Shown here: positions 51,560 to 61,805 of the stretch, piece by piece
Position numbering within the stretch: the first letter of the stretch is position 1
How the letters are laid out: each line of letters begins with the position of its first letter
Assembly: GCA_013339765.2 (NCBI GenBank)
Contig: CM023449.1
Span: 115,429,070-115,493,069 of the forward strand
DNA length: 64,000 nt
Direction of reading: 5' to 3'
Origin: Haemaphysalis longicornis
Taxonomy: Eukaryota > Arthropoda > Arachnida > Ixodida > Ixodidae
The notes under the pieces: model-generated
The model's database searches: none
Told to the model about the DNA's origin: nothing
What the model saw: only the letters and a program-made list of their open reading frames with translations
Translations under genes and position numbers: made by a program

Positions 51560-54210
51560 GGAAAAAAAAGAAAATTTAAATGCATCTGTCCGTGCAAAAT
51601 AAGGTGTTAGGGTTCCGGGGTGATGGTGTCTCGTATGCCTTGTCGATATGGGTGTCAGGTACTGTGTAGGGGTCTAGTGCTGTTTGTCTCTTGAAGAAGT
51701 TGGGAAAGAAATTAAGCCTAAATGTCTTCCGTCGTGACTCGAGGAGTTCAATGCCATTAGCTCTAATTAACTCAGAAGGTGAATCAGTGTGACGAAACTT
51801 AGAGTATATATACCTTAACAGCTTTTCTTTGGATTCTTTCTAGTTTATTGACTGTTTTTCTGTGTGAACGGGTCCCATATTATGCATGCATATTCTAACT
51901 TTGGTCGGATTATTGATTGGTAGGCCAGGAGTTGACATCATGAGGAGCGTTTTTTAATTTGTGTCGTAAGAAAGACAGTTTACGGAAGGCGGAAGCGGAG
52001 ATATTGTCAATATGTTGATTCCAAGATAAATTACTTGTGAGTGTTACTCCTAAATATTTGAACTCAGAAACTTGCTGTAGAGGTGACTCATTTAAGTGTA
52101 TAAGTATACTGAAGTGGATTTTTCTTCCGGGTTATACGCATGCATACAGTTTTATCTAAGTTCAAAGCCATCCCCAGCGATTGCACCATTGAAAACATTA
52201 AACAAACTGTGATTAAGGTCATGTTGATTTTCCGGGCAAGTAATTTCATTATACAAGACACAATCGTCTGCGAACAGACGAATTTGCACAGATGAACATA
52301 CCACACTTACAATGTCATTTATATACAGCAGGAACAGTAGGGGTCCCAAGACACTCCCCTGCGGTACTCCAGAGGCGACAGGAAGACAACCCGATCGCTG
52401 ATCCCCAATTTCTACGTACTGAATTCGGTTTTTTAAATAATCAATAACCCAGAAAACTAAGATGCGAGGAAGATCAATATTGTTTCAATTTTAGTATTAG
52501 TCTGTCATGAGGAACCCTGTCAAACGCTTTAGCTAAAATCCAAGAATATCCACATCAATCTGGACCGTTTTATCTAGAGTAGATGCAAAGGAATGAGATA
52601 TAGTGAGCAGTTGAGTCACAGTTAGAAAACCCCTTTTCTGAAACCATGTTGAGAATCAGTTAAGACTAGCATTATTTTTCAAGATATTCGGTGATATGAT
52701 GCGCGATTATATGCTCAATTAATTTACAGCATGCTGATGTTAAGGATATTGGACGATAATTTCAAAGAGCAAGCGGTTACCTTTTTTAAATACGGGTGCA
52801 ACTCGGGCATGCCTTCCAGTCACTAGGGAGCTTTGAAGATATCAAAGATACACGGAATATAATCACAAGATATTTCGCGATCACTTCAGCATATCGGCAA
52901 AGAAAGGTGTTTGGAATATTATCAGGACCGCTTGATTTCTTAGTTTTTAGTTTTAAGAGCATGGAAAATACACCCGGGTACGAAACAAAGTTCAGCCTCT
53001 GTCGTGTGAAACGATGGAACATCAGATGGATATACACTTGGGCTAGTAAACACGCTATGGAAGTATATATTGAAATGCTCAGCTATAATCTCCTTTGTCC
53101 GTAACAATAGAGTCATTTACTAACATTTCGGATACAGGCTTTTTTTTTATCCGTCAAGTGGTACCAAAATTTATCAGGGTCATTTTTTATGAAGTTTGGG
53201 AGAGTTGTTTGGAAATAGTAATCCTTAGAAGAACGCACAGCTTGTGCGAGGCTAGCCTGCAATTGTCCGAATTTTAGTCAGAATCCGCACGCTTCTTTTT
53301 TAGACGTTTAATTTTACGTTTCAAGGTGAATAATACTACGCGTTATCCAGGGGGTCTGTTTGTGAGTTTTCTTTTTCGGCTTGGGACAAATTTAGCTATA
53401 CAGTATTCACACATTTTTTTAAACTGTGCCCAGAGAGCGCATACATCATCATTGTCAAAGTCAACAAGACCGGTCTCCAGATAATCAATTATGGACGTGT
53501 CATCTGCACGGGAGTAGTCTTTGAAAGACCGCACTTGACAGCGTTTGCTTATCACCACGTTTCAACAGTGGGACGGAAAGGCCCACAAGATAGTGATCAG
53601 ATAATCCGGATTCGACAGACACGGTATATTCGCTGAACGCACGATTGAAAAATATCAGATCTAAAACAGAATTGCAAGACCTTTGGACACGCGTTGGGTC
53701 GCGAAACCAGCTGGGCCAAATCATGAGTGAAACATAATACTGAACATAATGTTAGCATGCTCAACATTCTGGTGACCAGCGTGCATTAATTCCCAGTTAA
53801 TAGTTGGTAGATAGAAGTCACCTACAAGAATAATTTTATGTTTGTGATATTGAGCCATATGTTAGCTCAAGTTTGCTAAGTATTCAGGGGGCGTGTCTGG
53901 AGGGCGGTAAGAGCGCGTATAAAATAAAATGCTGACCCCAACAAGATAATTTAATGCACAAGCACTCCAAGTCAGCAATATCGTCCACAATATGGCTTCA
54001 ATCTGTTGTTTGATTAGAACCGCCACACCGCCACCCCTAGAGGCACGGTCTTTGCGAAAGACTTTGTAGTTCGGTGGGAATATTGTATCATCACTAATTT
54101 CGTTGCGTAGCCATGTTTCAGTAATTACTGTGACGTGCGGATCATGTTGGAGTAAAGTGATTTCTAGGAGGTCAGTTTTATTTACAATGCTTCGCGCTGT
54201 TTACATTAAC
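51560..54210 (-). pseudogene. LINE ORF2 (endonuclease and reverse transcriptase), heavily decayed
   Basis: Minus-strand remnants in order: ITETWLRNEISDD and GGGVAVLI (near 54000-54110), VGDFYLPTINW (near 53800), SGLSDHYLVGLSVPLL (near 53590-53640), KKSSGPDNIP (near 52930), VPQGSVLGPLLFLLYINDIV (52300-52360) and the RT core FADDCVLY (near 52255-52280). The order is that of an endonuclease-RT protein. More than ten stops or frame changes and a gap in the middle RT show long decay. It should nick the target and copy the RNA in intact relatives. Confidence 0.8.
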
Positions 54211-54223
54211 AAGGCGTAGGTTT

Positions 54224-55186
54224 TTATTTCTGTTGCTGAATAGGGGTGATCGTTCCTTTCATCATACTCGTTAGGTAAATGAAAGGGGCATCGTTCAAGA
54301 GTCTGGCGTTGACAGTGACTGGGCGCGCTGCCTCGTCATGGGGCGGCTTAGGTCTAGGTCGTTTTTTTTTTATCAGTACTCTTTCATTCTTGACATCGTC
54401 CCACTTATAACATTGCTTATTGATGTAGAGTTTATCAAAAGCCAACGACACTTTTTCCTTATTCAATCGGTTCTGTTTTGCACTGTCCCAGAGCTTCTTT
54501 CTGACATCCCTTATTCTCCGTGAGAAGTCTTCGCCAATAGAAATTCCTGTGTCCTTAAGTTTAGCTCCCCTTTTCAGTATCTGTGCTTTGTTCCTGAAGT
54601 CAAGAAGCTTAAAAATGATAGGCCTAATCTTATTTGGTGCCGGTTTACCCAAGCGATGAATACGTTCGATTGCTACTGGATCAAGCTCGAGAATATCTGC
54701 AATGACTTTGCTATTAACGGCTTCTTCAAGGCTTTCGCTATTTTCGTCCTTTTCTTCTGGTAATCCGTAAACTATCAGGTTGGATCGCCTGCTGTGGTTC
54801 TCCAGGTCATCAATTCGCCTTTCGAGCGTTTTGATTACGGAATTCAACATCCCTACTTCATTCTGGCAGCTAGCAACGCTATTTTCTAGTCTAGTCAGAG
54901 CCTCTAATTTCTTGTCAATATCACCCAGTCGTTTTTCCTTGATTTCTTTAATGTCAGCGGCAATTTCATTCAGTTGCTTTGCTATTTTTGCAAGGTCAGG
55001 ACCAGGATTGACTTCAATGTCACCCGCCAATAACAGCAACTCCCTCAAGAACGAAGCAAGCTCATAAAGCACTTCACATGGCCGAGGGCACGGCAGCACC
55101 AACAAAAATGGGTTATCACACCGGAAGCACTTTCCGTAGCGTCTCACCTGCGTGAAGAACACAAGCGGATTGTCAAGCAGCCGCAT
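54224..55186 (-). CDS. LINE ORF1 protein with N-terminal 2A-type motif (320 residues)
   Basis: An intact frame from ATG 55186 to a stop at 54224. Residues 1-55 are hydrophobic and cysteine-rich, with a leucine-rich stretch (SFLRELLLLAG). Residues 56-63 are DIEVNPGP, the D-x-E-x-N-P-G-P signature of 2A ribosome-skipping peptides. A coiled coil follows (about 65-140: LNEIAADIKEIKEKRL, LNSVIKTLERRIDDLENHS). An RRM-like RNA-binding part is next (SNLIVYGLPEEKDEN, IERIHRLGKPAPNKIRPII, DFRNKAQILKRG), then a basic tail. Skipping would release a 62-residue leader from the RNA-binding protein. The ATG lies about 50 nt after the TATA-like box. Its survival beside a ruined ORF2 is odd. Confidence 0.85.
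   Translation of the reverse strand: MRLLDNPLVFFTQVRRYGKCFRCDNPFLLVLPCPRPCEVLYELASFLRELLLLAGDIEVNPGPDLAKIAKQLNEIAADIKEIKEKRLGDIDKKLEALTRLENSVASCQNEVGMLNSVIKTLERRIDDLENHSRRSNLIVYGLPEEKDENSESLEEAVNSKVIADILELDPVAIERIHRLGKPAPNKIRPIIFKLLDFRNKAQILKRGAKLKDTGISIGEDFSRRIRDVRKKLWDSAKQNRLNKEKVSLAFDKLYINKQCYKWDDVKNERVLIKKKRPRPKPPHDEAARPVTVNARLLNDAPFIYLTSMMKGTITPIQQQK
54998..55021 (-). other. 2A-type ribosome-skipping motif in ORF1
   Basis: Codons for DIEVNPGP. Skipping would occur between the last Gly and Pro. The preceding helix-prone leucine stretch is also typical. Some non-LTR elements in other animals are known to carry such motifs at the ORF1 N terminus. Confidence 0.8.
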
Positions 55187-55235
55187 GCTGGTGGTGCCGC
55201 CGTGCCCAGTGACCGCCGTCGACGAAGTTGACCCT

Positions 55236-55246
55236 TTTATATCCCA
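55236..55246 (-). promoter_or_regulatory. TATA-like box upstream of ORF1
   Basis: Minus-strand ATATAAAAGGG lies 50-60 nt before the ORF1 ATG. A GGGGTGGCGCCGTCC direct repeat lies just upstream (about 55253-55282). Confidence 0.5.
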
Positions 55247-55289
55247 TTCCAGGGGTGGCGCCGTCCGGGGTGGCGCCGTCCAGCGTAAT

Positions 55290-56429
55290 CTAGTAGGTAG
55301 TCTCTACGTTTTTTTTATTTTACGCTTGTAATGTTAATCACACAAGTACATGATAAATATTTTTGACTCACGAACGTCTGTCTTGTTTCTTATGTGAACT
55401 ACACAAAGTCCTCTTCGCCATTGTCGGACTCACCTGGAAAATTCTTACCTTCCACTTAGGCTTGATCATATTTTACAATAGTAAAGCTATAACATTTTTG
55501 CGTCGGTTCAAAGTTCCCGCAGAAGACACATACATACGCGATTCCGTAACGTGCACGTGTCGTCAGAAGTAATTGGAACACGGCAGGTGTGGGCGAAACG
55601 CATAGGAGAGCCGTGTAGCTGCACCCACGGTAAACGAAAGGAGTAGAACACGCGTGCGCGCCTTCCGAAGCGGGTAACCCATCTATACTTCTCAACGCAC
55701 TTGTCACGTGGTTAACGGCCCTCATCACCTCGTACCAGTCCCAGCGATCGCGCCGATAGGAAACACACGTCGGGCAGAGTCTCTCGCACACTTGTAGCGC
55801 AGGCGAGCTGCGGCGCTTTCACTGGGACAAGCAGCGAAAATTTAAAGCAAAGCTTTACTACTTTACCTCGAAGCGCATCGCGGGATTCGCCGAGCCCGCT
55901 TTCGGCGCTGCGCACAAGGCCCTCTTTTTAGTCGTTCTGCCCAACTGATCAGCTGAGCGGAGCGATGTCGCTTACGCTCAGCTGATCGGAAGCCGACCAA
56001 CTCCGCCGCCTGCCCCGCATGCGCTGCTGGGCCGTCTCAGGCTACGTGATTCATCTTGCGCCCGGCGAAGAGGAACACGGCGGCGGCCGCGACTGAAAGC
56101 GAGGTGGGGTGTCACCTGCGAGCGTTGTACGGGATCGAACGGCATTGAGCCGCGGTCGGCAATAGGCTACATCATACGTTAACCAAGCAAAACCAAGACT
56201 CAGACTAAGCGACGCTTTTGCTATGCGTATCCAAGGTTAGCTGAACTATGCCGCCGCCATTTTGTTGGAAATAGTTTTACGTGTTGTAGGCCATGATTGC
56301 AATTGTCGAGACCTGTATGCTGCGAACAATGCTGGAAGCCACATTAACAAACGTGGTTTGAGAGGCACATATGGGGTCATGTATGGACACATATGGGCAC
56401 ATATAAAGGACCGTGCGACACATATAGAG
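55290..56429. other. Unassigned sequence, GC-rich part at 55900-56160
   Basis: The GC-rich block contains GGCGGCGGCCGC but no supported gene. The open minus frame at 55456-55791 has no recognisable domain. Confidence 0.45.
55947..55987. repeat. 13-bp inverted repeat with nested inner stem
   Basis: GATCAGCTGAGCG (55947-55959) and CGCTCAGCTGATC (55975-55987) are exact complements. Inside, GAGCG ATGT CGCTT gives a second short stem. Confidence 0.85.
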
Positions 56430-57122
56430 GGCGCGTTGCTCCGTCTTAGCAGTGCAAGAAAATATGGGTTGGAGGTCGTTTGAAGTTCGAGAAGCGCTGA
56501 GTAAAATATAGTTTGAGAGCAGGTTGAGAGCAATGGATCAACGTAGGTGGAAATCTAAAGTTTTTAGGTACCTATACATGAAATGCGTGGGCACGCAGTG
56601 TCTAAAGAAGCCTAGTAGGCAAATGATGAAATACGGAGAGAATACGGGGGAATCAAAAACAGCCAGGGTAACCAAAAAAGAGGCAAGGCAGATTGAAACG
56701 AATAAATGGAGATAAAAAATGATAGGTAAAACTTTGTTAGAGATGTACAGGACTGAGAAATTAGACACTAGAAAGAAAAATTTCTACGATAATTCCAAAG
56801 GCAGTGCTTTGCTTTTGGAGGCTACAACAGGTTGCTTGCGAAATAAAAACTTTGTGGGGAAGTATACACAAAAGTATAGGGCATGCGTTGTGTGCGGGAA
56901 AGAAACATAAACTAAGCGGCACATAGTGTTATAATGCGATGATATGCATCCAAGTATAGAGGGAAATGTTCGGCTTCCAGAAGCCCTACGCATTAAGGGC
57001 AGCATAGAGGGAGTTAACTGGAGGGCTGCAGATGTGACGAAAAGAAGATTAGAATGCAGGTGGACGAAAAGCAGAGAGGGGAATGTTACCTTGGACAGCT
57101 TCCACCTGTACGAGAAAAAATA
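56430..57122 (+). mobile_element. LINE ORF2 C-terminal fragment
   Basis: Frames in sequence read ARKYGLEVV, then RRWKSKVFRYLYMKCVGTQ, ARVTKKEARQIETNKWR, EMYRTEKLD, FVGKYTQKYRACVVCGKET and RHIVL. CVVC followed by a histidine and cysteine forms a CCHC-type knuckle as found at the C terminus of several LINE ORF2 proteins. A TAA after NKWR and further stops show decay. The clade is unclear; no RT core is present. Confidence 0.65.
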
Positions 57123-57180
57123 AGTATTTTTTGGCTAATCAGTTTTTTGTGCCTGCCCTAAGAGCCGCGCTACTATTAAA

Positions 57181-57497
57181 CATCATCATCATCATCATTA
57201 TCACCAGCCTATCTACGCCCTCTGCAGGGCAAAGGCCTCTCCCATTATTCTCCAATTACCTCGGTCCTGTGCCAACTGTGACCAATTTATCCCCGCAAAC
57301 TTCTTGATCTCTTCTGCCCATCTAACTTTCTGCCGCCCCCCGCAACGCTTGCCTTCTCTAGGGATCCACTCTGTTACCCTTAATGACGAGCGGTTATCTT
57401 GCCTTCACATTACATGCCCTGCCCACGTCCATTTCTTCTTCTTAATTTCTACTAATATGTCTTTAAGACCAGTTTTCTCCCTGACCCACTCCGCTAT
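57181..57497 (-). mobile_element. RTE LINE 3'-terminal fragment
   Basis: CATCATCATCATCATCATTA tail, then the same 300 bp as 9416-9710 (for example CTGCAGGGCAAAGGCCTCTC) with few differences. It breaks off at CTGACCCACTCCGCT. It is closer in sequence to the copy at 9399 than the fragment at 49727 is. Confidence 0.88.
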
Positions 57498-57629
57498 TAA
57501 ACATACAGTCTTAAACCTATGTATATTAGTTTATTTCAACTTTTTTGTAAGATGACGCGTCATCAACCCGCTACAAACGCTGCCATCATCCCGCTTCGTG
57601 AAGACGACGCGTCGTTTACCCCGCGTCAT

Positions 57630-57700
57630 CACCCAACTACGCATCATCACCCACTATTATTCATCATCAATCATCATCAGCAGCAGCAGCACCATTATCG
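57630..57700 (+). repeat. CAT/CAG-rich simple repeat
   Basis: CATCATCAATCATCATCAGCAGCAGCAGCAC and nearby ACGCATCATCACC runs. Confidence 0.85.
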
Positions 57701-57770
57701 CCCACGCCGGTATCCCGCGGTGGGAGATCTCTGCCACACCCATCTGCTAGAGCAGCATTCGTCAGGGTGA

Positions 57771-58850
57771 ACAACGTAATGTAACTGACTGGATTTCGCC
57801 GTATCGACTTTTCTGGACCTTTTTATTGGCTCCAATGAAGAAAAGCGCGTCAAACTTTAAGAGAGTAAGCAAAAAGCGACGGCGCACAGTGCAGCGTTGC
57901 AAGGGTCGCTGCATGCGCCAAGCAAGCTTAAACAAGGAGGCTTACGCTGTCACAACTCATGTGTACAACCATTATTAGTTCATTTCAGCGCTCTCGTCTC
58001 GTAAATTAGCAAGGTTAATGCGAGCGATCGATGTAAGGAGGCCATCAATCTCTGTCTAGCGAATACGGAGGGTTCCTATCAGCGTCTTTGTAATTGGTAG
58101 TCAGAGCGCGCTTTCTTCATAAAGAAATAGCGTGCATTTGTTCTATCAAAGGGCCCTGAAAGAGGTTTTTTTTGATATATGGGTGTTCACATTTTCAGGT
58201 AAATCAAGGTCCTATTAATCACCTCCTTAAGAATTTTGTTGCAGCGACGAGTATAAGTGGAATTGCGCAAATCAAAAACGCGCATTTTCGCCCACGCCGC
58301 GATTCTTCTTCGTTTCGTTCGCCTCCTCGCACCGCGCGAGCGTGACTGCCCATGCTGCGTTGCGTCCCAGGGACTTCTGCCAGAGCATTCGGTGGCGCGC
58401 TTTGTCTGCTTCTGCTTAGGACCCTAAAATTGCTAGGGCCTTAGCTTCTGCGATATTCTGCGCCTCAGCATGGCTTTTGTGAATTATTGCGGTGAATTAT
58501 TGCGGTGAAACCTGCATGCTGGACGCCGGACTTCGACGAAAATTTTGTCAGTGCCAGACAACGCCGGACAACGAACGACATGGGTCACTTATTCGCCATA
58601 AGCTAAGGTCGGATTTGTGGGTACGCCCTAGAAAGGTGGGAGGTTTTTAGGAATTACGATGATATTCCGCCAGACAATAATACTGATATTAATATTAAGA
58701 TCAATATTTTATTATTCAGTCGGGTTTTCATACGATCCCTGCGATTGCCAATGGGCCTTCCTGACCGCCGCCGAAAGGTGGTTAATACTTACTAATATTA
58801 TAACTATTATGCACATTATTGTTTTATTATAATGTAGGGAATAGGGCTGG
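57771..58850. other. Intergenic DNA, no recognisable feature
   Basis: Only a duplicated GTGAATTATTGCG (near 58480-58505) stands out. No repeat shared with the rest of the window and no coding region. Confidence 0.5.
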
Positions 58851-59401
58851 GAGTGGATTAGAAATTTAATTCGTTTGGTCGAACAATCTATTAATTAACC
58901 AATGAGTCGGACAATTTAAAAATAGCTTAGAAAGGGTCCATTTTTGATGGTCGTTTCTATTAGATTGTCGATGCTACTGAATACAGGTCATTTTATGTGA
59001 TCAATAAAAACTCCTCCATGCAGTTGCAGAGGGCGAGAAATTCGTTGACAATTCGATCCGACAGCAGAGAGTTTTTTTTCTTGTTTACAGTCATCCCGGC
59101 TGTGTTGATCAGCTCAGCACGCAAGCGTGTGTTCCACATACGCTCGCTTTGAGGACAGGAAGTAAATGGGATTAAAAATGACGTTGAGGTCTGCGGATGC
59201 ACAGCAGCCTTTTTTACAATGGGTGCTAGTTCCAGAAAGGAGGGATTTCTGGGCATGGCACCCTTGCAAGGGATCCAGATCGTCGTTGGCGCTTGGCTCG
59301 CCTGGAGTGCGCCCAATTAACGGATTTAAAAAAATAATAGCTACTAGAATATTTCCTATTATCGGAAGGGTAATCGATACATCGCCCACCTCTAATAATA
59401 A
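58851..59401 (-). mobile_element. Candidate hAT DNA-transposon remnant
   Basis: The left edge TAGGGCTGGGAGTGG and, on the minus strand from the right edge, TAGAGGTGGGCGATG look like hAT-type terminal sequences around a short piece of hAT-like coding sequence. No matching 8-bp target duplication is seen. Confidence 0.45.
58993..59316 (-). pseudogene. hAT transposase C-terminal dimerisation fragment
   Basis: The minus-strand frame reads FLELAPIVKKAAVHPQTSTS, then IPFTSCPQSERM, INTAGMTVNKKKNSLLSDRI and VNEFLALCNCM. This follows the hAT dimerisation pattern (IPATSxPSERxFS, AGxxVxxKRxxL, VxxLxFLxxN) with an insertion after SER. Nothing of the catalytic core is left. A neighbouring frame (59114-59389) is not coherent with it. 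Confidence 0.55.
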
Positions 59402-60460
59402 AAAAAGCCTTTACTGCTCCTTATAACGTACAAAAGTACGCAGTAGCAACATTCGGGGACATGTCTACGAAAACAAAGAGTGAACGCGCTTAGCCACTGC
59501 TTCTGCCCGTCAAACGAGCAGGGCAAAATTAGATAAGTTATGCGCAATTCGCGATAGCACAGACACAACAAATTAGACACAACAATAATCAAACTGCTCT
59601 AATACAAAACGATCATAGTTTCAGACAACCTATCAAATTGATGCAATTTCCACGTGTTGCTGCCAGTCGCTGGACCTGAATCGGTAGTTATAATTAACAC
59701 ACTTGACGCATTATAGCTTCAAGCAGTCGGCGCTACGTGGTACCAGAATGCCTCCACGCGAGAGGATGACGATGCACCCGCCTCTTTGTGCTGTTCATAC
59801 TTGCCTTACGTTCAGTGTTAAATAGCGAAGCTGATAGCTGGCTTGCGTTGTGAATCTTAAGCCCCAAATAACCTGTCCGAATAAACAAGTTTCCAGTCCG
59901 CCTCGTGGCCTTCAATTCGCAGGTTTAAATCCCCCAATGCTTTTTCTCCGGCATAGTATCGTAACAGCCGCTGTGCTACTTTTATTAAGTAACCTATGAC
60001 AATTGCAGTATTCTTTAAGCAATGTACTCCCAACCTGCATACGAACCCGAAACATTGAAACTAGAAAAGACGAATCAGTTACGAGTGGAGAGCAAGGTTA
60101 CTAAATTTTTGCTGCGATTAATCTGTCGCACTCAGTGGCGGGTGCCCACAACAGCTGAGTACTCAGGGTTTCCGTTTTTGGGGGGGGGGGTGTGAAGGCG
60201 GGGAAGGAGGGAGGACCTGAAGGACAAAAAAAGTAAATAAAGCAAAACAAGTGAAGGAAAATTTGATTTCTTTATTGAGGTGGATGTAAACTTTTCTTCC
60301 CAGAAACTCACTCCGCCTTGGGGTTTCCCCCTACATCTGGCCAACTAAAATAAAACCAAACAGAAACAGTCAAGGGTAATAATTTATACTGGTCATTCCC
60401 AGCTCGGTCTGGTTTTACAATTATTTCAATAATTTGTTTAGAGAAATACATACATCAAAG
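59402..60460. other. Intergenic DNA, no recognisable gene
   Basis: A (G)n run at 60180-60189 and a B-box-like GGTTTAAATCC near 59922 are the only local signals. Confidence 0.5.
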
Positions 60461-60486
60461 CCGCATACATACATACATACATACAT
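60461..60486 (+). repeat. (CATA)n microsatellite
   Basis: Six ACAT units between two copies of CATCAAAGCCGC. Confidence 0.9.
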
Positions 60487-61059
60487 CAAAGCCGCGTATG
60501 GCTGGCGCGTAGGGTGCGACGCAAAAATAATTATCGGAAGTCATTATTCGTTAATGAACATGGAGTTGTCTTCGCCGGTTGCTTCCTGCGACGCCCCACT
60601 TCCACCTCTTTTGCGTAGGCCCGTAGCCAGGATTGTTGCCAATAAGAAAACAAGTGCAGCAGCGGCGCATAGCTTGCCCGCGGAGTGAGAGACGCGCGCA
60701 TCAGCAGAGTGTAAGGTCCCTGAAATTACTAAGGTAGCGCCATCTTTAGATCTCGCCGCCTTTCGCCCTTGCCCGCTCTCCTTCCTCCTTCGTTTTTTGC
60801 CATTTTCTTTTTCGCCGGCGAACGCCGCGCGCCATTGGCCAACGGCCAGTGACGTAGTTCCTCGTGCCCGCGTTGTTTGTTTTTTAGATGCAAGGCATCT
60901 CTTACACTCGGCCTGTCCCTCCATCCATCCGGCGTCCGTCCGCAACCCTCCTCTTTTCCCCTCGCCCGCCAGCTGCGTTAGCACGTTCTCCTCGCCATGC
61001 CAGCTGTGCGTTAGTGCGCATGCGTGTCTCTCTCTCATCACTCTCTCTCGCAGAGCGGC

Positions 61060-61094
61060 TATATAACCGCGGTATCTGCAGCGCGCTCCTCAGT
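61060..61094 (+). promoter_or_regulatory. Pol II core promoter (TATA and Inr)
   Basis: TATATAA at 61060-61066 lies 32 bp before the A of TCAGTC (61090-61095), the arthropod initiator consensus. A second GTCAGTCGCTC follows at 61101. A CT-rich stretch precedes the TATA box. Confidence 0.65.
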
Positions 61095-61095
61095 C

Positions 61096-61702
61096 GCTCG
61101 GTCAGTCGCTCTTCCTGCTACTGCTCCGACTGCTGCTCCGATGAGTTCAAATGGACACTAACATGCCTGCTACCGCGTTGGCTGACGCAACCAAACATCG
61201 CCGGCTACGACGCGGTGGTCATTGCACCGAGTGATCGGCGCTCCGCCGCAGGTAGAGTTGACGTGTACGTGAAACATCTCATCGATGCGTGCGAAACTGC
61301 GACCGTGCAAAGTCAAGGCGGCGAACAGTGCGTTGTCGACATCCACACGGCGGGTGTCACCGTCATGACCGTGTACCTCGCGCCAAACCTCTCGCGCGAA
61401 AGAGTTCGAGAGTATGTGGATAAGGCGATGGAACCCTACATCAACGAAGACCCCGTTCATTGTCATGGGAGACTTTAACGTTGACGTGCTCAAGAACGAC
61501 TGGTTAGTGCAGTACGTGTCATCGCGATACGGACTTCAATGTGCGTCCTGCAAAGAGTCCACTACCATACGGGGGCGTGCATACACCTAGTCTTCGCTAA
61601 TTGCAAGATTGAACCCTTACTACAACAACCCCTGACTGTGCACTTTACAGATCACAAAGCAATCATACTCAAGAGAGCGGCACCCACCTAAATAACCCAA
61701 AT
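61096..61702 (+). pseudogene. Endonuclease/exonuclease/phosphatase-like unit with own promoter and poly(A) signal
   Basis: Downstream of the TATA/Inr pair a frame reads NIAGYDAVVIAPSDRRSAAG, VDVYVKHLIDAC, EQCVVDIHTAG, VTVMTVYLAPNLSRE and MEPYINEDP. After one frame change near 61462 it continues VIVMGDFNVDVLKNDW, and near the end VHFTDHKAIIL. GDFN and TDHKAI are EEP-fold catalytic motifs. AATAAA at about 61695-61700 closes the unit. No RT follows in the same unit. Similar stand-alone EEP segments are, from memory, associated with mobile elements including Helentron-type ones, but no Rep or helicase is here. The start is uncertain: ATG 61141 and ATG 61151 both open short frames only. Confidence 0.55.
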
Positions 61703-61805
61703 AAAGACGGTCTTTACGTAATTGGAATTCTACGTGTTATTGAGCATCATTTAAGGTTCGGTACACTTCAACCACATTTGGGTAACCAACATAACGGAAA
61801 CGCGA

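Larger units (their letters stand above)
51309..55250 (-). mobile_element. CR1/Jockey-like LINE with 2A-bearing ORF1, near full length
   Basis: On the minus strand: a TATA-like ATATAAAAGGG (about 55236-55246), a short leader, ORF1 (55186-54224), a decayed ORF2 to about 51560, a 3' UTR and an (AATA)n tail (51313-51343). Both ends are recognisable, so the copy is almost complete. ORF1 is fully open while ORF2 is heavily broken. Confidence 0.82.

Noticed and set aside
55456..55791. Minus-strand open frame of 111 codons as a possible host exon
   Set aside because: No recognisable domain, no splice signals that I can support, and the flanks are repeat-derived.
59915..59950. B-box-like GGTTTAAATCC suggesting a tRNA gene or SINE
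   Set aside because: No A box at tRNA distance and no paired stems.
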